A DNA stretch of 64,000 bases, taken from NCBI GenBank assembly GCA_015680685.1, contig MNCI01010128.1, positions 11,726 to 75,725 on the forward strand. The letters run 5' to 3'. The position numbers and the translations under genes are program-made. The stretch comes from Gnetum montanum. Taxonomy: Eukaryota; Streptophyta; Gnetopsida; Gnetales; Gnetaceae. The notes under the pieces were generated by a model, which saw nothing but the letters and a program-made list of their open reading frames with translations, had not been told where the DNA came from and ran no database searches. Of the stretch, positions 1 to 11,224 are shown piece after piece. Numbering within the stretch: the stretch's first letter is position 1; every line of letters begins with the position of its first letter.

Positions 1-1
1 A

Positions 2-1869
2 GCAACAGGTCTGGATCAAGCCTTTCTACTGATTCAAACCCTCACCAAGGAGGTTAGGCATCTTAAGGCTGCTGGGTTAGACATGGTATAGATCATGGAT
101 TTTTACCAAGATGATCCTATCAGCTCAGCGGTCCCTATGTTGTCATTGCCAACAGGGATGTCCTTGCCTCATTTTACCAAGTATAATGGGGAGGGGGATC
201 CCAACGCTTACTTGGACACCTTTAGATCTGAATCTTTGTTGTTACAATAGTGGCCACACACGATTATCCGCGTCTTTGCTATGTCCTTGACAGGGAAATC
301 TTTGGATTGGTACCGAGCCCTCCCACGCTCTTCCATCTCAACTTTGGAAGAGTTGTTAACACAATTTGTGACCTGCTTTAAATACAACTTAAAGCTAGAA
401 GTCACGTTGGATCAACTCATGGGGGTGAAACAAGACCCGCTCGAACTAGTCCAGAGGTTCATACAGCGTTGGAATGCTACCTTGAATGAAATCTGTGAGC
501 CAATCACTGATTCACATCTACTGGCTATATTCAAAGGAGCAATCAATGACTTCATTAAGTCAAATCTGTATTATCTTTCCTCCAACTCTTTACATTAGGC
601 CTTCACTCAAGTTAGAAGCATCCAAGATGCTGCGGAGGCCAGCAAAGACCCAGCGTATGTCACCTACAGGAATGCTCACAACAAGGGCAAAGACAAAGGT
701 AAGGCGACAACAACGACAGTAGCTGCATTGACTAAGGGCGTAAAGAATAAGAACAAGAAGTCACCTACAACGCCTCCTGAGGCTACGGCTGGTGCAGGAA
801 CCAGCTAAGACATGGCAGCTCCTGAAAAAGCCCCCCAGCCAAAACCAAACTTTGACCGTAAAGATCGTTCAAAGTACATGACCCTACCTGTAAAGCATTC
901 AGAACTGTTGAAACAGCTATTAGGGGCAAGGCACATTCAACCTAAGAAGCTGTCCGAGGAAGCTCTGAAGCATCACAGACGGCATTGTGAACTGCTGAAG
1001 AACCCTTCTTTAGCCTTACCTAATGAACCACCAGTTCCAAGATCCTTCAGGCTAGACCGTTTTTGTGACTACCACCAACTATGTGGTCATGATACGGATT
1101 ACTTCTGGGCGTTGAAGGACGACATTCAACGTATGCTGGATGATGGTTTACTCAAGTTAGACAGTAGTAACCCGACGCGCCCTGAAAACCAAACATTGCA
1201 CGTATATAAGGACCCGTTGAACGCAAACGACAATCCTTATACAATCAATGTGGTGAGTACGGACAGTGAGAGGAGGGGACCGCCAAAATAGCCTTTTGTT
1301 TTGCGTGTGCCTCCTAGCTCACAAACGGGGGCAACCATCTCATCGGTAGCCAGTGGTGTCTCTAGGCTGCCCTTCATTATATGGGCACCTTCTCAAATAC
1401 ACCCTCAGTCACGCAGTAATAGATAAGCCGCAGCTTCGTCCATGCCCACGCCTAGGGCACCCTTCATTATCAGGGTGCCAAAACCACAAGCTGCTCCTCT
1501 CACACAGGGGAAGACCTCTAACCAGAAAAGCCAACCATTGCCTCCCAAGCGAAAGGGAGAGGACATACCTATAAATGCAATGAAAGACCATTCTATGCTT
1601 GGCTTCCCTAAGCCTAGGCCCTTGGCCTCTGCACCTTCGTCTCTACCTCAGAAATAGGATAAACGTGGAGAAACACAGCCACCTTCTCTTGGCAAGAAAA
1701 ATAACAACCCTTTGACCGAAACTGCCCTACCTCGAGAGATCTGTCTCTTAGGCCGGATGGAAAAGGACAAGGGAGACAAACAACCTAGCCTAGAGAAGGA
1801 CCTCCTCGACGTGTTTACGCAGGTTAAACAGGCTTTAAAACAAAAAAAATACAACACTGAGCCTCTATG
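2..1869 (+). pseudogene. gag: gag of element A (partial, stops)
   Basis: Retrotransposon gag, the particle-forming protein. The frame starting at base 2 runs through with in-frame stops (near 88, 248, 596, 806, 1289 and 1655). Residues encoded at about 170-600 form the gag helical domain, with the block SLDWYRALP and the segment DPLELVQRFIQRWN. A Lys/Thr-rich linker follows. At 1048-1150 there is a degenerate zinc-finger-like block, FCDYHQLCGHDTDYFWALK, of the C-x2-H-x4-H kind usual in Tat gags, then a Pro-rich tail. The stops sit mostly at Gln, Trp or Arg-type codons (CAG/CAA/CGA/TGG to stop). The same protein is found in B at 35969-38342. Start codon lies outside the window. Confidence 0.85.
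1842..1849 (+). other. A8 run with frame change between gag tail and protease
   Basis: Eight A's lie where elements B and C have one base fewer at the aligned position. Upstream the gag frame is base 2 (mod 3); downstream the protease frame is base 0. The simplest reading is a one-base slippage insertion in this copy, not programmed frameshifting, because B and C read straight through. Confidence 0.6.
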
Positions 1870-2690
1870 ACCTGCTTATGACATCTCGAGAACACCGTGA
1901 GGCTATGGTCCATATGCTGACATCCATACCTGTGGATGAAAGCTTACCAGCGGAGGAGGAAGCGATCCATGCGGTCATGTTTCCTTCCGACACAGAGCAA
2001 CCCAAGCCTACCTCACTGACCTTCCACGACGAGTCTATCAAAGATGATCCTGAGAAAGGTCAGGTGACCACTGAACCCATCTTCATCACAATTCAGGTTG
2101 GTCAGTACCTGATCCGGAGAATACATGTGGACGACGGTGCCGCTACAAACGTCATTCCTTATCTCATCGTGGATAGCTTGGGCCTGGTCGACCAGATCAT
2201 TCCCACGACGACAACCTGTGTAAAGTCATTCAATGGAGCAAGGGTTCAAGTCAAGGGGATGGTGCGTATCGAGTTTGTGGCAGGGAAGAAATTCCCAATG
2301 GATGCCACATTCTTAGTCGTCGAGGAGATGCCTGGCTTCAACTTGATCCTAGGGAGGTCCTGGTTAGCCTAGCTGAGGGCGGTTTCATCGTCGATACATC
2401 AAGAAATACACCTACCTTACGCAGGAGGGGAGGTCGTGATACGCGGTGATGAAACCACACCCAAAACTATCAACAACATTGAGGAAGAACGAGGTTCGGA
2501 GATAGAAGCCTCAGATGATCAAACCAATCTTCAAATCCCTCTGAAAATTGAAACCAATGATGAAAGTTCAGCCTGGGCCAACCTGCCATTTCAGGATGGC
2601 AGCGTGGAGGAGTCAGACCATAAGCCCCTCCGCCCTTACGCAGCACTAGACATAAAGGCCATTAAGAAACAATTGCAAATTAGCGGTTGA
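1870..2690 (+). pseudogene. pro: Aspartic protease of element A
   Basis: Retroviral-type aspartic protease that would cleave the Gag-Pol polyprotein. The active-site block is HVDDGAATNVIP (about 2125-2160), followed by the second conserved block FNLILGRSWLA ending at 2369. One in-frame stop (TAG at 2370) is followed by the conserved continuation VSSSIHQEIHLPYAGGEVV. The tail ends at a TGA at 2688-2690. Homologues with the same blocks are at 35519-35968 (B), 48188-48560 (C) and 53160-53620 (D). The frame differs from gag because of the A8 run just upstream. In Ogre-type elements an intron starts shortly after this point; I could not fix a donor here. Confidence 0.85.
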
Positions 2691-2937
2691 ACTGAACAGC
2701 ATTTACGCACACTATCATGTTTGTTAACAATTATCGCAGTTTACAATTAGTATTTCATTTTCGCTTAATGCATATTTACGCTATAGAAATTGTTAATGTT
2801 TACGCTTGTCATTTCTTCTTTATGCTATTACATTCTTGTTACGTACGCATTCATGTCTTTTGATCACTTTAGCTCAAATACGCAAAAACAACAAAAAAGT
2901 ATACACTACCACCAATTACGCTTTCTACATTACATAG

Positions 2938-3066
2938 GGCCCACAACAGCCTTAAACTAGTTGTCACCCGCAATGGCCTAAAACTAACCATGGCCCGCAA
3001 CAGCCTTAAACTAGCTTCCAGATTACACAAACGCTCATGACGGCCCGCAACGGCCTTAAACTAGCT
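2938..3066 (+). repeat. Minisatellite after protease (GGCCY...CCTTAAACTAG motif)
   Basis: Three to four copies of a unit built around GCAACGGCCTTAAACTAGC, spaced 35-60 bp. The same motif class recurs after integrase in this element (11225-11668), after protease in B (35038-35070) and C (47720-47850), and after integrase in B (28172-28490). Confidence 0.65.
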
Positions 3067-3253
3067 TTTCCATTTCATCAGCATAACTTAGGCAAAATCC
3101 TTAACAATTATGCTCACGTTTCGCAAATAAAAACATAAGAGAAAAACAAATTACTTGATATTTAAAACAACCACCAGGTCTTATAGCATGTCTTTCAGTC
3201 ATTCACAAAACACTACTTGACTTCACATCAATAAGACTATGCGTAAACCACAA

Positions 3254-4594
3254 TTACGCATCTCCTCTACTGCCACTATCACCAGTATCCCTTAAGTCCA
3301 GCTCTAGTTCTAAGGGATCATCCTCTAGTGGACCTTCTCTCCTGGGAAGTATTCCTTCATGAGGAATCCCCTCTTCATGAGGTCCCTGCTCTGGTATTGG
3401 CTCCATGCAAGGATGCTCTTCATCGTTGCATTCTTCCGCTTATGCTGGCTCCTCAGCTTGCTCGTCTTCTTTGTCCTCTATTGGCACCTAGATACAGAAA
3501 ACATGTTAGAAAGAATAAGAATTAACAACATAATTAGAAAATGTAGACTTATTCATGCATAAACTTACTTGTGATGGCCCTGCTTCTGCAGCAAAGGGAA
3601 GCTTGTCTAGGCCGGCCCATAGGCACTTCATAATTTCCTCCTCAGATAGGTCCGACCACACATCATCTCCTAGGGCAGCTCCAGCCTTCACCTTCCCTTT
3701 CTCTACGTTAGTCCAGCGAGGTGGGTCCGGGAAGAATTTAGGGACTATAGTCTGCCCCCCAGGGAGAGTCATCTCCCTTTCCGAGGACGCACTTACAGTC
3801 ACCTGCTCTTCGAACTTCTTGAAGGCTTTTGAAGCTCCGATGACGTCCAGGAAAACTTCTAGAGATTGAGCCTTGATAGCAAAATCATGATAAAGTTTAT
3901 GATAAGCGATGCTTTCTCGCTTATACAGATGTTTGTGGTCCTTTTCCTTCTGCCTCCACTCTTGCACGCTTGCACAATAGTCCCTCCAATCCTGGCTTTT
4001 CTGAGCTAGGAGCTCTATCTACATCCGTTGCTCTATCAACGCCCGACTGGTTTGCATGTTGTTTTTGATGACGGTCCAATAACGGGAGTAGTCAATAATA
4101 GTGGTATGCCAGTCTTCATCGCCCTTCTTCCACGCCTATAGGAATTCGCACCGTGATCTCAGGTCTCCGACCTCTTTGGTTAGCAACTCAACCCTCTACT
4201 CTGACCTCTACAGCCTTTTCCATAGATTTTCATTTACGCCCCTACTCTCCCATAAGGAGCGTGTCGAGCGTAATGCACATTTACGCATTTCCTTATAAAT
4301 GTGACGTGGCACGGCTGCCCCATCGGATCGAGGCTCCACTATGTCCAAATCAATGGGCTTCGTGGGATCCCATCGGAGGCAAGCTCCTAACACAAAAAAA
4401 ATCATCAATATTGGTGGCACATTACCACTGTATAATATCGCAAACTCATTACAGCCATAACATACCAGCTCCAAGTTTGATGCGCTTGAGGTGCTCGATC
4501 ATATCACTGACAACGCCTTCCATGAAGGCAAACTTATTAGGAAAGTCTCTCCACGCCCTACTCACAGCAATGGACGTGGATACATCCTCTTCTC
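3254..4594 (-). other. Exons 6-8 of the opposite-strand gene: coiled coil and acidic tail
   Basis: Exons 6 and 7 encode a charged, heptad-like stretch (for example EWRQKEKDHKHLYKRESIAY). Exon 8, joined in phase 0 after SQ, is rich in Glu and Asp (VPIEDKEDEQAEEP) and ends at TAA 3256-3254. No known family recognised. Confidence 0.5.
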
Positions 4595-4985
4595 CTGTAG
4601 CGTAATCAAGTTAGAAACTTTAATTATTAATAGAATTATGCAAAATTTCTAACACATTTATTACCTCTTCCGGTGATAGTGGCGACTTTGCCAACATCTT
4701 TCGCCTCCTTTTCCTCTTCACACACATGAGTCTGTGCGTCACCAGTTCTAGTAGCTGGGGCCTCCTCATGCACAAGGGTCTGTGCGCGGCTCACTCTAAC
4801 AGCTGGAGCATCTTCTTCTAAAACTGAGGCCCCTTCCCCACGACTTAGTACCACTACCCCTGTTTCAGGGGTCAGCTGCTTTGTAATTTTCACTGGTCAT
4901 ATCACAATACGTTTAATATATCATTTCAAATATACTAAGTAAACATTGCGCAATACAGTTTTCAATACATCTCCTTCACGCTTAC

Positions 4986-6035
4986 CAGGTGGAGGCTTAC
5001 TCCATTGAACTCTGACCACCACAGTTCGACCCGTGCTGCTCCTAGGCTCCGCAGAAGCCTTGGCTATATGAAGCCTTTTACGCTGAGCTGCAGGTTCTAC
5101 AATTTCTTCTGCCAGGTGTTTCCCATGTGAGGCATCGCCGATGTAAGTAGGCATTATCCCACCTACACTATCGAGGCCTCGCACTCGAGGCACCGCCAAA
5201 GCTTTGGTCATTATAGACAGTGACTCCCCGATGCCTTCCGCCGGATCTTGCCCACGGGTAGTGCCGAGGATATGGGTAATCCAAGGTTTGGATAGCTGGT
5301 CTCGGTCTTATTGCACCCAGACCCCATTCCTTTATACGACCAAAAACTCAGCAAAACACCGAAGGAAAGCTATGTAGAAGGCATAATGCACATTGAAACG
5401 AGACTCAAGCTTCTTATGAAGCTTGACCATCTCATTACGCAGTCCTTTAGCAAAATAGCTTGCCCAATTGAGCTGGGTCCCTTCTTCCAAGACCTCCTGC
5501 ATGATACGGGTCTATTCTATAGAAAAGAACTTCCCTTACGAGAGTGTTTTGGGGAAGTCCTGGGCCCGAAAAAGGGGATAAATTGTCTTGGCGATGCCCA
5601 ATTTGAATCTTTCGCAAGGAAACCCTTTAGGCTCCTTCGGGACTCTTACCCACTCCTCCAGCCATTCCTGGCAGTCGAGACTCCTCTTCGCCTTCTCATC
5701 TATGGGAAGGCCGTCAGAGGGGATGCCAAAAAGATCCTCGAAGAGCTCAGCGTCAATATCAAAACTTACATGCACGTTATGCACGCGCGTGCAAAAATAC
5801 TCTGCCTTTTCGTTGAAGGAGTTGACCAGGGTTAGCATTTCACTCGCGGGGACATCAGGGGTTGTAGCTAAAAATAGGTGCATTAGTCTCACTTCTTGGA
5901 TCTTGGTGGTCACCGCAACTGGGGCCGCCGCATGGCCAAGCCAGCGTTGCGCATCCTTGATGTCACCGTAGCGGAAGAGAATAGTATTCGCCTCGCGGTT
6001 GGAAATTGTAAGGGTAATCTCCCGAGATTTCCTGA
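4986..6035 (-). other. Exon 4 of the opposite-strand gene: helical domain, unknown
   Basis: About 350 codons in one frame with a few stops. The block HVSFDIDAELFEDLFGIPSD followed by a conserved Trp region and LNWASYFAKGLRNEMVKL has the look of the plant Transposase_32 / plant mobile domain families found in transposon-associated genes. This is a low-confidence resemblance. It is absent from element B, whose exon 3 joins directly to a short terminal exon. Confidence 0.35.
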
Positions 6036-6134
6036 CTGAACAGCGTGAAACACAGGTCAAACAAAAACCCATATTACACAACGCTCACAATGTACAACTA
6101 CACCACATAACAATAGAATACGTAGTAGTCTTAC

Positions 6135-6944
6135 TAGATCCAAATGGCAAAGGAAAGGGCGGAAGGTTTCTATGCACATCCTCAACGGTAAGGGGCAGAT
6201 CCAGGGTCCAGTCATCATGTAGTCACCCGAGTTTCTGGCAATTCTCAAAAAACTCAGCATAGCAGGTGGGGTACTCACAGATGTCGAAGCTGATCTGCCC
6301 CATCACACAGGTGCGTACGTTGCTAGTTGAGGTGAACGCCTTTATCACCGTTTCAGTCCACAACAACGTATCACCATCCCCAACTAACATGTTTTCATGG
6401 ATAAAAAACCTACACCATACCACATAGATTTATCTTATGCTTTACAAAACTTAGACAATAGACATGTAACAATATAGCCAACACAATTGCTTACCCGCTT
6501 GAGTAGTACACAGTGCCTGGTGGTTTCTGGAAATAGGTTGAGACGTGGCGAGCCACGAACAAAGTGTTATAGGCGTGGTAACAACTAGACTAGGCCATCT
6601 CCTAGATCCAGCATAAACGCCTTAAACCTTGGGCGCTGGGTTCTCAGTCCTCGGGATGACCAGTATCAATGGCTCCGTCTGTCAAGACAGTCAGAATCCC
6701 TTATGCAGAACCCACCAGGAGGTGCTCCAAAATGGCACTGGCAATATCGCCGGACAAATTGGATCATACAATGATGCTATAGTTGCGTAGTAAGAATTGC
6801 AGAAACTCCAGCGCACCTCTTCGAAACCATATGGCCTTCCCATGCAACTGCGTTTGCGGGGGAGGGACATTGGTTACGATGGGGTTTATATAACACAAAA
6901 CCCCAACAATATCCAAGACAATCAGAATAGGCTTTAACGTAACG
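6135..6944 (-). other. Exons 2-3 of the opposite-strand gene: FCP1/NIF-type HAD-like domain
   Basis: Exon 2 starts with KPILIVLDIVGVLCYI, which resembles the first HAD motif (hhhhDxDG). It continues with WFRRGALEFLQFLLRNYSII, like the FCP1 block RPg..FL..l, then a stop where B has Trp (MMWSHL), and YNTLFVARHVS plus a PP-x3-VYY block where plant FCP1-like proteins have NTLLLDDSP and NPP. Exon 3 (FFIHENMLVGDG...) fits the last helix of that fold. The second Asp of DxD and the acidic DD pair are absent, so it would be a pseudo-phosphatase. The identification is by eye and needs a profile search. Confidence 0.5.
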
Positions 6945-7444
6945 CTGTACAGAAAACCCAATACATAAATCAACGTCTAGATTTACATTTTCATGACTAA
7001 TACAGAAAACCTACAAACTACGCCTAGTTATCCATAACGAAATCGCCCAAACCCTTGCAACAGCGCAAGGCTTGTCCCTGACAACAGCAATAGACGCAAC
7101 CCCATCAAACCCTCGCCTTAACCCAAGGTCCATAATTTGAAATCCGCATTTACGCAAGAAGTATTACCAAAAATAGACACTAAAACAACATAAGCATGCA
7201 CTTCAACCACTGCCTGCGAAATGCGCTCCATATTTCCTTGCACCTCATCGATTTTGGCCAATTTTGCATTCTTCCTTTTGATTTTAGGTGCCATTGTAAC
7301 AGCTTCAGAACTTTCACAGCTTCACTTCTTCGAATCTTCACAAACTACACACTCCAATCTTCTGCTCCTTCTCCTCTCACTCAGCAATAGCTAAGAATTC
7401 GAATTCATGATAGCTAGCAGCCCGTTCTCACCGAAAACCACTTA

Positions 7445-7452
7445 CTTATATG
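7445..7452 (-). promoter_or_regulatory. TATA-like box for the opposite-strand gene of A
   Basis: On the - strand the sequence reads CATATAAGTAAG, about 150 bp upstream of the start codon at 7294. The intervening GA-rich leader looks like a plant 5' UTR. Element B has a perfect TATAAATA at the equivalent place. Confidence 0.4.
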
Positions 7453-7705
7453 CGAGAATCACCGACTTGATATCCGATTTTAGCGGGACTTTCCTAAAAC
7501 GGAACCCAAAAATCAAGATATTAATGCAGCAGATATCGCATGCGCCACTATCCGAAATGACGTTAAACTATCACATATTATCACCTCGTAATCGGGTAGC
7601 ATTAATTATAGCCTCTGCGCAAAATTTAAAATTCAATTAGCTTTCCACATTCGACAACACTACGTCATGCTTTCTCCTAATCATTTACGCGTTTGGCGAT
7701 TTTGC

Positions 7706-7707
7706 AG
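7706..7707 (+). other. Conserved splice acceptor before pol of element A
   Basis: TTTTGCAG followed by GAC, 13 bases before the pol start codon. In B the equivalent site reads ATCTTGTAG followed by GAT, also just before its ATG (acceptor at 32007-32008, - strand). Ogre elements are known to splice between protease and RT, so this is the probable 3' end of that sense-strand intron. Confidence 0.55.
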
Positions 7708-7719
7708 GACAATTCAAAA

Positions 7720-10700
7720 ATGGACGCAACATTTTCAGCACCACTAACTTTGACAGGCCCATACGGGAGGGTAGTTAGGCAATTCAACCCAACGCTAGTG
7801 GAAATTAACCCCCCTTTAAACGACGTAACCATAGCCACGTTGGAAACGTCCCTGGAATGGCCAGAACATTCAACGCGCACGCTAGACCTGGAGGCTAGGG
7901 ACATAACCGAAGATCCCCTCAATGAGGTTTCTATAGTTACGCATAAGGGTGAAGCCAAAATGCTTAAAGTCAGTTCTTTACTGGACTAGAAAATGCACGA
8001 TTCTATAAAACAGGTCCTGCAAGACAACATCACAGTATTTGCATGGTCATATGAACATATGTCGGGACTAGATCCCAGGTTAATCCAGCATAACATAATC
8101 TTAGACCCGCAGATTAAAGCAGTTAGGCAAAAGGTACAAAAAATCAAGCCAGAGATCACGCTAGCCGTGCGTGATGAGATCACTAAGCTGTATCAGGCTG
8201 GTTTCATCTGCGCAGTTGACTACTCGGATTGGGTATCTAACATTGTAGTTGTCCCAAAGAAGACCGGAAGCATACGCATCTGCATAGACTTCCGAGATTT
8301 GAACAAGGCCACAATCAAAGATAACTTCCCACTACCAAGTATCGACCAACTAGTCGATACGACAGCTGGGCATGCACTTCTGTCCTTCATGGATGGCTTT
8401 TTGGGCTATAACCAGATTCACATCAGCACAGAACATCAATTAACCACAACGTTCATGACTCCCTGGGGCACCTTTTGCTACACCATGATGCCTTTTGGTC
8501 TAAAAAATTCAGGAGCAACGTATCAACGAGCCATGACATATATCTTTAGCGATTACCTCTTAGGGAGACTGAATGACTATGTTGATGATATAGCTGTCAA
8601 GTCTTTAAAGTCAGAGGATCATTCAGAAGACCTGGGGTTAGTCCTCAAAAGATGTTCCAAATAAGAGCTCCGGCTTAACCCAAAGAAATGTGTATTCGGA
8701 GTCAAAATCGGATGCATGCTGGGGTTTGCGGTGTTGGAAACTGGCATACGAGTTGACCCTGATAAGGTCAAATCCATTGTCGAATTAACGCCTCCCACAG
8801 ACCTCAAGCAATTACACGGGTTCCAAGGACGATTATAGTTTATACGCCGGTTCATCTCGAGGTTAACCGACAAGTTACACCCCATGCAACATTTGCTTAA
8901 AAAGGGGATTAATTTCGAATGGATGGAAGATTGTCAGCGTGCGTTTGACAACCTAAAACAAGAACTTCAACACTTACCAACAGTTTTCCCAACACAAAAA
9001 GATCTATTGTTTTACATTTACCTCGCAACTTCGGATGTAGCGTTAGCAGCATTACTTTGTCAAAGGAGGGATGATGGGTCGGAAGTGCCCATCTACTACT
9101 TGAGTCATGCTCTATATGCATACGAAACGAGGTACAATGAAGTAGAGCGTAACTGCTTAACATTAGTATTTACACTCAAAAAGTGTAGAAATTACCTTTT
9201 CTATAGCCAAGTTAACATCATCTGTAAAAATAACATCCTTATGACCATTACGCACAATTTATATGAGAGTAGCAGAATAGCTCGCTGGAAAGCTATCACA
9301 GTAGAATTCGATCTGCATTATGTTGGCCAATCTTCTATGAAAGGCTAGGCAATAGCTGACTAGTTAGTAACATCACCTATCGATAGTCAAGCAACCATAG
9401 AGCCTGATTTTCCAGACGAACATGTACATAGTTTAAGCCCTGTCTTAACAGGCCTCGAGGCGACGTTGTATTTCAACGGAGCTTCAACCGCTAAAGGCGG
9501 CAGCACTGCCACCGTTATCACGCTATCACCTGAGGATGTGCGTCTCCACGCTTATCGCTTGACCTTCCCCTATATGAACAATGTGGCAGAGTACAAGGGA
9601 CTCCTCAGAGGATTACTAGCTGCCAGCGAACTTGATGTTCGACACTTGGCAATTCGGGGTGAATCGATGCTCGTCATCAATCAGAGCACAGGAGTCTACA
9701 CTTGCAAAGCTATACATATACAGCCCTACTGCAATATGGCTAAAGATCTTCTGAATAAATTCATGACCATCGATGCCCAACACGTGCCATAAGCCGATAA
9801 TACACTGGCCGATGCACTGGCTGCGCTAGCCTTGAACGTGCCCTCACATCTGCTCGACACTTGTCCTGCTTTAATAACAAATTGTACAGGTCCTATCATT
9901 CAAGCGGCGCAAATATCTTCCCTTCTCGAAGAAAGCAAGCCAGAATGGTATGACAATATTAAAACTTACCTCTTACAGGACGAACTACCACACGAATTGA
10001 CACGCGCACAAAAAGATGCAATCCGCAAGCAAGCTAGGCAGTACGTAATCATAGGAGACAGTACTCTCTATAGACGCTCTTTTGATGGTGTGTTGCTTAC
10101 TTGCATTAACAAGGACCAAGCACAGTGTATCGTTGGTGAGGTTCACGAGGGATTATGCGGAGGACACGTAGCACCACAGGTTATGGCTTCAAAAATTCGC
10201 CACTTAGGGTACTACTGGTCACGCATGGAAAAAGATTACCTAACAAAAGTTAAAACTTGCGACACATGTCAGCGTCATGCAAATCTTATACACATGTCAC
10301 CTACAGAGTTACATACAACTCAGATAACATGGCCATTTCAATTATGGGGACTAGACATTATAGGTCCCATCACACCGAAATCCTCTACAGGTCATAGCTT
10401 CATAATCACCACCACTAAGTACTTCACGAAGTGGGTAGAAGCTATTCCTTTAAGGAATATCACATCTCAACAGATTTGTCATTTTATCTTAGACAACATC
10501 GTAACAAGATTTGGTCTCCCGATGACTATTGTGATCGACAATGGGCCACAAATTAGTAGCACGGAAACCAAGTCCTTCTGTGATAGCCTTGGCATTAGAC
10601 AATCTTTTTCCTCACCCTACTACCTGTAAGCGAATGGTCAAGCTGAAGCAATAAACAAAGTCATCATCAATCTGCTCAAGAAAATGCTCGACAGTAATAA

Positions 10701-11188
10701 GAGATAGCGGCACGAAAAGATCCTCTATGTGCTATGGGCATATCGCACTACATGTAGGACTGCTACAGACAGTACGCCCTATAGCCTAGTCTACGAATCC
10801 GAGGCGGTGCTGCCCCTCGAGTTGCAAATCCCTTCTCTGAGAATGGTCCTCTCCACGATTATAAATGATGCTCAACACACCGAGTCTCGGATCATGGATT
10901 TGGATTCAGTAGAAGAGAAGCAGATACAGACACTTGATACAATTGAAAAGTATCAAGACAAGCAGAGGCAAAAGCATCATCACAATCTTCAGCAGCATCT
11001 GATCAAGAAATGGGATTTAGTTCTCAAGGCCATTCGCAAACCAGTAGGCAAATTCTCTGCAAACTGGGAGGGTCCTTTCTTGGTGACTAACGCGTACAGC
11101 AACGAAGCATTCAAGTTAGTGGATGTCGATGGCAACTAGTTACCAAACCCTATCAATCACATATATCTAAAGCGGTACTACATATAGT
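7720..11188 (+). pseudogene. pol: pol of element A: RT, two RNase H domains, integrase
   Basis: One frame holds for 3.5 kb; the only damage is stops (7987, 8662, 8836, 9346, 9358, 9790, 10627, 10705, 11137). RT has ICIDFRDLNKATIKDNFPLP, FGLKNSGATYQRAMTYIF and an intact YVDD. The first RNase H follows (DLLFYIYLATSDVALAALL). The second, archaeal-type RNase H typical of Tat starts at 9460, but its first catalytic Asp has become Asn (LYFNGAS). Integrase has an HHCC finger (about 10140-10270, CDTCQRH), catalytic Asp in LWGLDIIGPI, Asp in VIDNGPQ and Glu in NGQAEA, and ends with a beta-barrel tail (GPFLVTNAYSNEAFKL). The residues preceding RT match B closely. It cannot make protein as it stands. 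Confidence 0.92.
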
Positions 11189-11224
11189 TGCATCTCCAGT
11201 GTGAATATCAGATATGGCAACAAT

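Larger units (their letters stand above)
3254..7294 (-). pseudogene. Opposite-strand spliced gene inside element A (8 exons)
   Basis: Not a known retrotransposon gene. The start codon at 7294 opens a basic N-terminus (MAPKIKRKNAK). Exons read from splice sites and phase: exon 2 6944-6495, exon 3 6409-6135, exon 4 6035-4986, exon 5 4892-4665, exon 6 4594-4466, exon 7 4386-3569, exon 8 3487-3254 (TAA). Donors are GTAAGC, GTAAGA, GTAAGC, GTAATA, GTATGT, GTAAGT; acceptors end in AG; introns are 70-99 bp, as usual in plants. From exon 2 on each junction keeps the frame. The exon 1 donor is unresolved. About 1,090 codons in all: HAD-like part (exons 2-3), helical domain (exon 4), Ser/Glu-rich linker (exon 5), coiled coil (exons 6-7), acidic tail (exon 8). 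In-frame stops show it is dead. B carries exons 1-3 of the same gene. Confidence 0.75.

Noticed and set aside
3555-3869. 104-codon open frame on + between protease and RT of A
   Set aside because: Shadow of exon 7 of the opposite-strand gene, whose splice phases and coiled-coil product support the - strand.
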